34,291 nt of DNA, taken from Candidatus Woesearchaeota archaeon (GTDB lineage Archaea > Nanobdellota > Nanobdellia > Woesearchaeales > JAIPIC01). The stretch lies in NCBI GenBank assembly GCA_021734865.1, contig JAIPIC010000017.1, positions 1 to 34,291 of the forward strand, written 5' to 3'. Made by a program: the position numbers and the translations under genes. The notes under the pieces were generated by a model, which worked only from the letters and a program-made list of their open reading frames with translations, had not been told where the DNA came from and did no database searches. Shown piece by piece: positions 31,052 through 34,291 of this stretch (position 1 is its first letter; the number at the start of each line of letters is the position of its first letter).

Positions 31052-34000
31052 GTTAAATCGACCTCATCAATGTAATTATTTGTTGTTACAAATTTTAATG
31101 TTGGGTCACCAATTAGAATCATTTGCAAGTGATTAGATTTTTTGTATTTGTTAAACGCTTGAGAATACGCCAACCCTATAGTATCACCTGCATAAACATA
31201 ATTAATAGTCTGCTTGAATATTTTATTGCCAGTATATGCTTCTACTACAGCACCAAGATTACCAATAGCGCCTCTTCTTGTAAGGGTTGTGCACATCGCT
31301 TCAGAATTATAGACAGAACATGTCGAACATGCGAAATTATCTACAAAAGTATTTGACATTTTAGGGATTTGTGATGATGAAATCCCGGCCCAACCTGATG
31401 CACCATGGTCATTGTAAAATACATATGATGTATCCTCCCAATTTGAAATAATTGCAGGATTGTTCTCTGCATAAATATCTTCATCTGGTCTTATATCTTG
31501 CTTTACAGTATAGCCCTTTGAAGTAAATGCAGTAGAGAACTGATTTGCATGATCTATATCTATTTGATAGCCATTTGTTTTAGTGGCGATAATGGAGACC
31601 GTATTAGCATTTTTTAAAAATTGATCATGAAACAATGACCTTGCAAGCAAACTTGATGTATCAGTAACCGTCATACCCATCATACGACCTGTTGCATATG
31701 AATTTAAAATTCCAGAAACTCCAATAGAATATACAGAATTCACAGTAGCTAATAAAGAAGCATATTTATTCCCATAAATAATCGTATCAGCAGACACAGT
31801 GTAAATCTCAAATGCATTTTTTGTTGTTATTGCTTCTGGACTACCAATTATTGTTAGGTATTTTGGATTAAGACCATAATCTTTTATCTTTGATTGTATT
31901 AATGATGCATATTCAAATGGGTCAGTCAGACTTCCAGTTATTATTAATTCGTGCTTAGCTGAAGACAAAAAAGGAGTTATTAATGAATCTTTTGAGTATA
32001 TATTTCTTACAAGGTCTCCTGTTTTCTCAACTTGAAAGATAGTATGAGTTGATAGTGTTAAATCCTGTGGGTTTGTCAAAATTAGTCTGTCAGTATACTG
32101 TGGTCTACCAGTACTAATGTCAGCGGTTGCATCTAAAAAAGCACCTTGAACACCTTCTAAATCTAGATTTTTACTGCAAACATTATTTATTGGATTAACC
32201 CCTCCAATACAAATAATATTCTTCAAGTTATAAGAATCAATAATATCCAAATCAGAATTTTGCACTACTAATGGGGCATTAATAACAGAAGCATAGCTCG
32301 CAGCAGCAAGAGCTAATTCATAATTATCTTCTACATAGACCACATCATCGTAAGACTTCCAATAATCAAGATAATCAGGCACTTCTTTTATTTCTATTGA
32401 TGAATAACTATTATATCCTATTGGTGCTGAAGAAACAAATAAATTAGTAAAATCATTCATTATAATGTTACCGTCCTTATCAAATATTGGAATAGAATTA
32501 TCATCAATCAGCGTTATTTTTTGTGCATTAAAACCTTGCAGGAAATTTATTGAAGAATCTACATCGATTGCTTCAAAGTCAGGTGTTTTTTTTAATTCTA
32601 GTGTAAATTCAACATAAGTCTCTTCTCCTGGTTGGAGAGTAAAAGGGGAGGTTACAGAAGGAAATACCCATTTCTTGGTATTAACATCTATCATATATAG
32701 GGGTGAAGAAATATCTACTTCAGAGTTGGTATCCATAGTAAGCATAAACAGCCGTTCTTGAGATGCAATGTTTTTAAGATGAACATTAATACTGACAGGA
32801 GTGCCAACTGTAATTGGTTTATCTTCTATTGTGACTTCTATATCATTTTCTATTGAAGGTACATCTATTATAGAAACAGTCCCAGGGACTAATTCAGGTG
32901 TGACAAATAAAAAATCTTTCGTGCTAAACGTAGTCCTGTAAGGACTATAATAAAAAATCAGTGTTGGATAAACACACACATCATTTGCTGTCCCATACCC
33001 TTTTTGACATACAGAATTATCCCCTTGTTGTTTGGTCCAAGTTGTTATTGGGACCAAACTCATAATATTTCTCCAGTCATTGTCTGAAATCATAAAAACC
33101 TGCTTATCTACATAATTACTCATGTCTTTTTGGTTTCCAATGGAATTTTGACAATCTCCAAACATAAATAAGGTATTTGAGAATTCGACCATTGCATCTA
33201 TTGACATAATTGGAAGAAAATCATTCACTCCATACTCTTCCCATACTCCGTTAACAAGTATTAATAACCTATTTGCATTACTTGCGATAATTGATGAACC
33301 ATATACATCCATAGCATCAAATGAACTAGGGGGACTAATTGATGAACCAACAAACAAATCAGAGATTAGACCTGGTTGGATCTGGTCTCCAGAAAAATTT
33401 GTACCTTCTGTATATACGTATTGGTTCTTGTAACCATACGCAGAATCAACATTACTGCTGGAGATAAGAGGTTCGTTAGACATTGTGGGTTTTAGTTGAT
33501 CATCAAATACATATTCATTCCCAACAGAATCATAAAAATAAAACAATGAATTTAAATGAAGTGCTGCAGTAATTTTATTGGAAATTGAAGGGAATAATAA
33601 GCTAACAGATATTTGATTTCCTTGAGCATCTTTAATCGTATCAATCTTTGTGCCATCATAGTAATAAATACATTGATCAACAACTGGATTTTTTGATGTC
33701 GAAGTAGTAGTGCTTTTTGCATATGTACTTTTACAAGACATATCACAGGAAGTAGGATCTATTAGACCACCTGTAAAAATACCAGTACAGCTAATCGGTG
33801 TTGTAATTTGTGTTATAGGTTCTCCTACAACATTAAGGCTACAACAGCAACCAGGATTACCTGTGCATTCTGTCTGAGTGTTACAATCCATATATTTAAA
33901 ATACTGTGATACACAACTATTATTATTTCCACAACATTGGTCTTGAGTAACACCATCTGTACACAGAACAGGAGAGGCTGGATTCGTACAACATGAAGCA

Positions 34001-34098
34001 GCTACAATACTTGAATAATAAATCGATGCCAACAATATGACTAAAGATACTGCAAAGAACTTACTTTTTATGATTAAACACCATTTAATAGATCCCAC
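31048..34098 (-). CDS. Large surface protein with gingipain-like (C25) C-terminal domain
   Basis: A 1016-residue secreted protein. I start at GTG 34098, because TTTATAAAT (34121-34129) lies about 27 bases upstream and there is no ATG; an in-frame TTG at 34116 would add six residues. A signal peptide (FFAVSLVILLASIYYSSIVAA) is followed by a Cys-rich head (SCCTNP, QDQCCGNN, GCCCSLN). The middle holds a long beta-rich region and a CARDB-like Ig module (ITVGTPVSINVHLKN). The last 430 or so residues resemble peptidase family C25: YASVINAPLVVQNSD, then VFYNDHGASGW (His898), NFACSTCS (Cys924), GAIGNLGAV and ILIGDPTLKF. The His-Cys pair would be the catalytic dyad. The protein may be a surface cysteine peptidase or an inactive relative; it is coupled to the next gene. 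Confidence 0.75.
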   Translation of the reverse strand: MGSIKWCLIIKSKFFAVSLVILLASIYYSSIVAASCCTNPASPVLCTDGVTQDQCCGNNNSCVSQYFKYMDCNTQTECTGNPGCCCSLNVVGEPITQITTPISCTGIFTGGLIDPTSCDMSCKSTYAKSTTTSTSKNPVVDQCIYYYDGTKIDTIKDAQGNQISVSLLFPSISNKITAALHLNSLFYFYDSVGNEYVFDDQLKPTMSNEPLISSSNVDSAYGYKNQYVYTEGTNFSGDQIQPGLISDLFVGSSISPPSSFDAMDVYGSSIIASNANRLLILVNGVWEEYGVNDFLPIMSIDAMVEFSNTLFMFGDCQNSIGNQKDMSNYVDKQVFMISDNDWRNIMSLVPITTWTKQQGDNSVCQKGYGTANDVCVYPTLIFYYSPYRTTFSTKDFLFVTPELVPGTVSIIDVPSIENDIEVTIEDKPITVGTPVSINVHLKNIASQERLFMLTMDTNSEVDISSPLYMIDVNTKKWVFPSVTSPFTLQPGEETYVEFTLELKKTPDFEAIDVDSSINFLQGFNAQKITLIDDNSIPIFDKDGNIIMNDFTNLFVSSAPIGYNSYSSIEIKEVPDYLDYWKSYDDVVYVEDNYELALAAASYASVINAPLVVQNSDLDIIDSYNLKNIICIGGVNPINNVCSKNLDLEGVQGAFLDATADISTGRPQYTDRLILTNPQDLTLSTHTIFQVEKTGDLVRNIYSKDSLITPFLSSAKHELIITGSLTDPFEYASLIQSKIKDYGLNPKYLTIIGSPEAITTKNAFEIYTVSADTIIYGNKYASLLATVNSVYSIGVSGILNSYATGRMMGMTVTDTSSLLARSLFHDQFLKNANTVSIIATKTNGYQIDIDHANQFSTAFTSKGYTVKQDIRPDEDIYAENNPAIISNWEDTSYVFYNDHGASGWAGISSSQIPKMSNTFVDNFACSTCSVYNSEAMCTTLTRRGAIGNLGAVVEAYTGNKIFKQTINYVYAGDTIGLAYSQAFNKYKKSNHLQMILIGDPTLKFVTTNNYIDEVDLT

Positions 34099-34120
34099 GC
34101 TTATTTTTTGACACAAAGAG

Positions 34121-34129
34121 ATTTATAAA
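34121..34129 (-). promoter_or_regulatory. TATA box of the surface protease-like gene
   Basis: TTTATAAAT on the minus strand, about 27 bases before GTG 34098. It is the main reason for choosing GTG over the in-frame TTG. Confidence 0.55.
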
Positions 34130-34158
34130 TTTAACTAAAAGTAAAGTTAATATTTGAA

Positions 34159-34291
34159 CTAAACCGAATTGTTTGCACTCTTGTATCTTTCAAGTGGTAC
34201 TTTGTATCCTATTCCTTGATGTAATCTTTCTTCATTGTATAATTTTACAAAATGGTCTAATGCCCATCTCTGTGGCTGAAACTCCATTTTG
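34159..34291 (-). CDS. C-terminal fragment of a DDE (rve-type) transposase, runs off the window
   Basis: Only the last 43 residues are in the window; the 5' part lies beyond the right edge. The frame contains RWALDHFVKLYNEERLHQGIGYKVPLERY and a stop at 34159-34161. The pattern YNEERLHQGIGY followed by PLERY is the usual end of IS481/IS3-like integrase-core transposases. The catalytic residues are not in view, so whether the element is intact cannot be judged. It points toward the surface protease gene and may be part of an insertion sequence whose end lies in 34117-34158. Confidence 0.75.
   Translation of the reverse strand, partial: KMEFQPQRWALDHFVKLYNEERLHQGIGYKVPLERYKSANNSV

Overview
The window is archaeal chromosome. 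The key evidence is a ribosomal-protein run found only in archaea and eukaryotes (eS19, a PDCD5-type protein, eL39, eL31). Bud32, a type II methionine aminopeptidase and TrmB- and PadR-type regulators agree, as do TATA boxes about 25-30 bases ahead of many start codons and GGTG-type ribosome sites inside operons. Long secreted proteins with a QITIFIVLGI-like N-terminus, CGDDGCG cysteine repeats and a CGD..C..DC motif resemble surface proteins I know from DPANN archaea (Woesearchaeota/Pacearchaeota type). That placement is an inference and was not tested.

Layout. 1-4666 (+): a Sec11-like signal peptidase, a 1049-residue Cys-rich surface protein and a small coupled surface protein. 4759-6502 (+): map and a TrmB-family regulator. 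6676-10544 (-): eS19, PDCD5-like protein, eL39 (57 residues), eL31, Bud32 and HisRS. eS19 and eL31 both carry long charged low-complexity tails. 10778-14819 (-): PadR regulator, two half-size RND/MMPL proteins and a CARDB/COG1361-like membrane-anchored protein. 14920-22447 (-): two transcription units forming a MoxR/von Willebrand module: membrane protein, MoxR ATPase and DUF58 protein; and BatA-like VWA protein, large double-VWA protein and coiled-coil protein.

22706-24812 (+): an unknown protein, a hairpin-rich repeat, then ispD and ispF of the methylerythritol phosphate (MEP) pathway, which is unusual in an archaeon. 24824-28028 (-): two AAA-type ATPases, one with degenerate Walker motifs, and a three-domain thioredoxin-fold lipoprotein. 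28118-29380 (-): cis-prenyltransferase and a membrane-anchored CBS protein. 29675-30058 (+): a duplicated 4-TM protein. 30242-34098 (-): a large surface protein with a gingipain-like (C25) C-terminal domain and a coupled membrane-anchored partner. 34159-34291 (-): the C-terminus of a DDE transposase running off the edge.

Much of the coding capacity goes to the cell surface: protein export and processing, redox folding, envelope VWA/MoxR machinery, RND export and polyprenyl carriers. The least ordinary items are the ribosomal tails, the MEP genes next to a structured repeat that has a short second copy, the active/degenerate ATPase pair and the split RND operon. I saw no rRNA, tRNA or CRISPR array.
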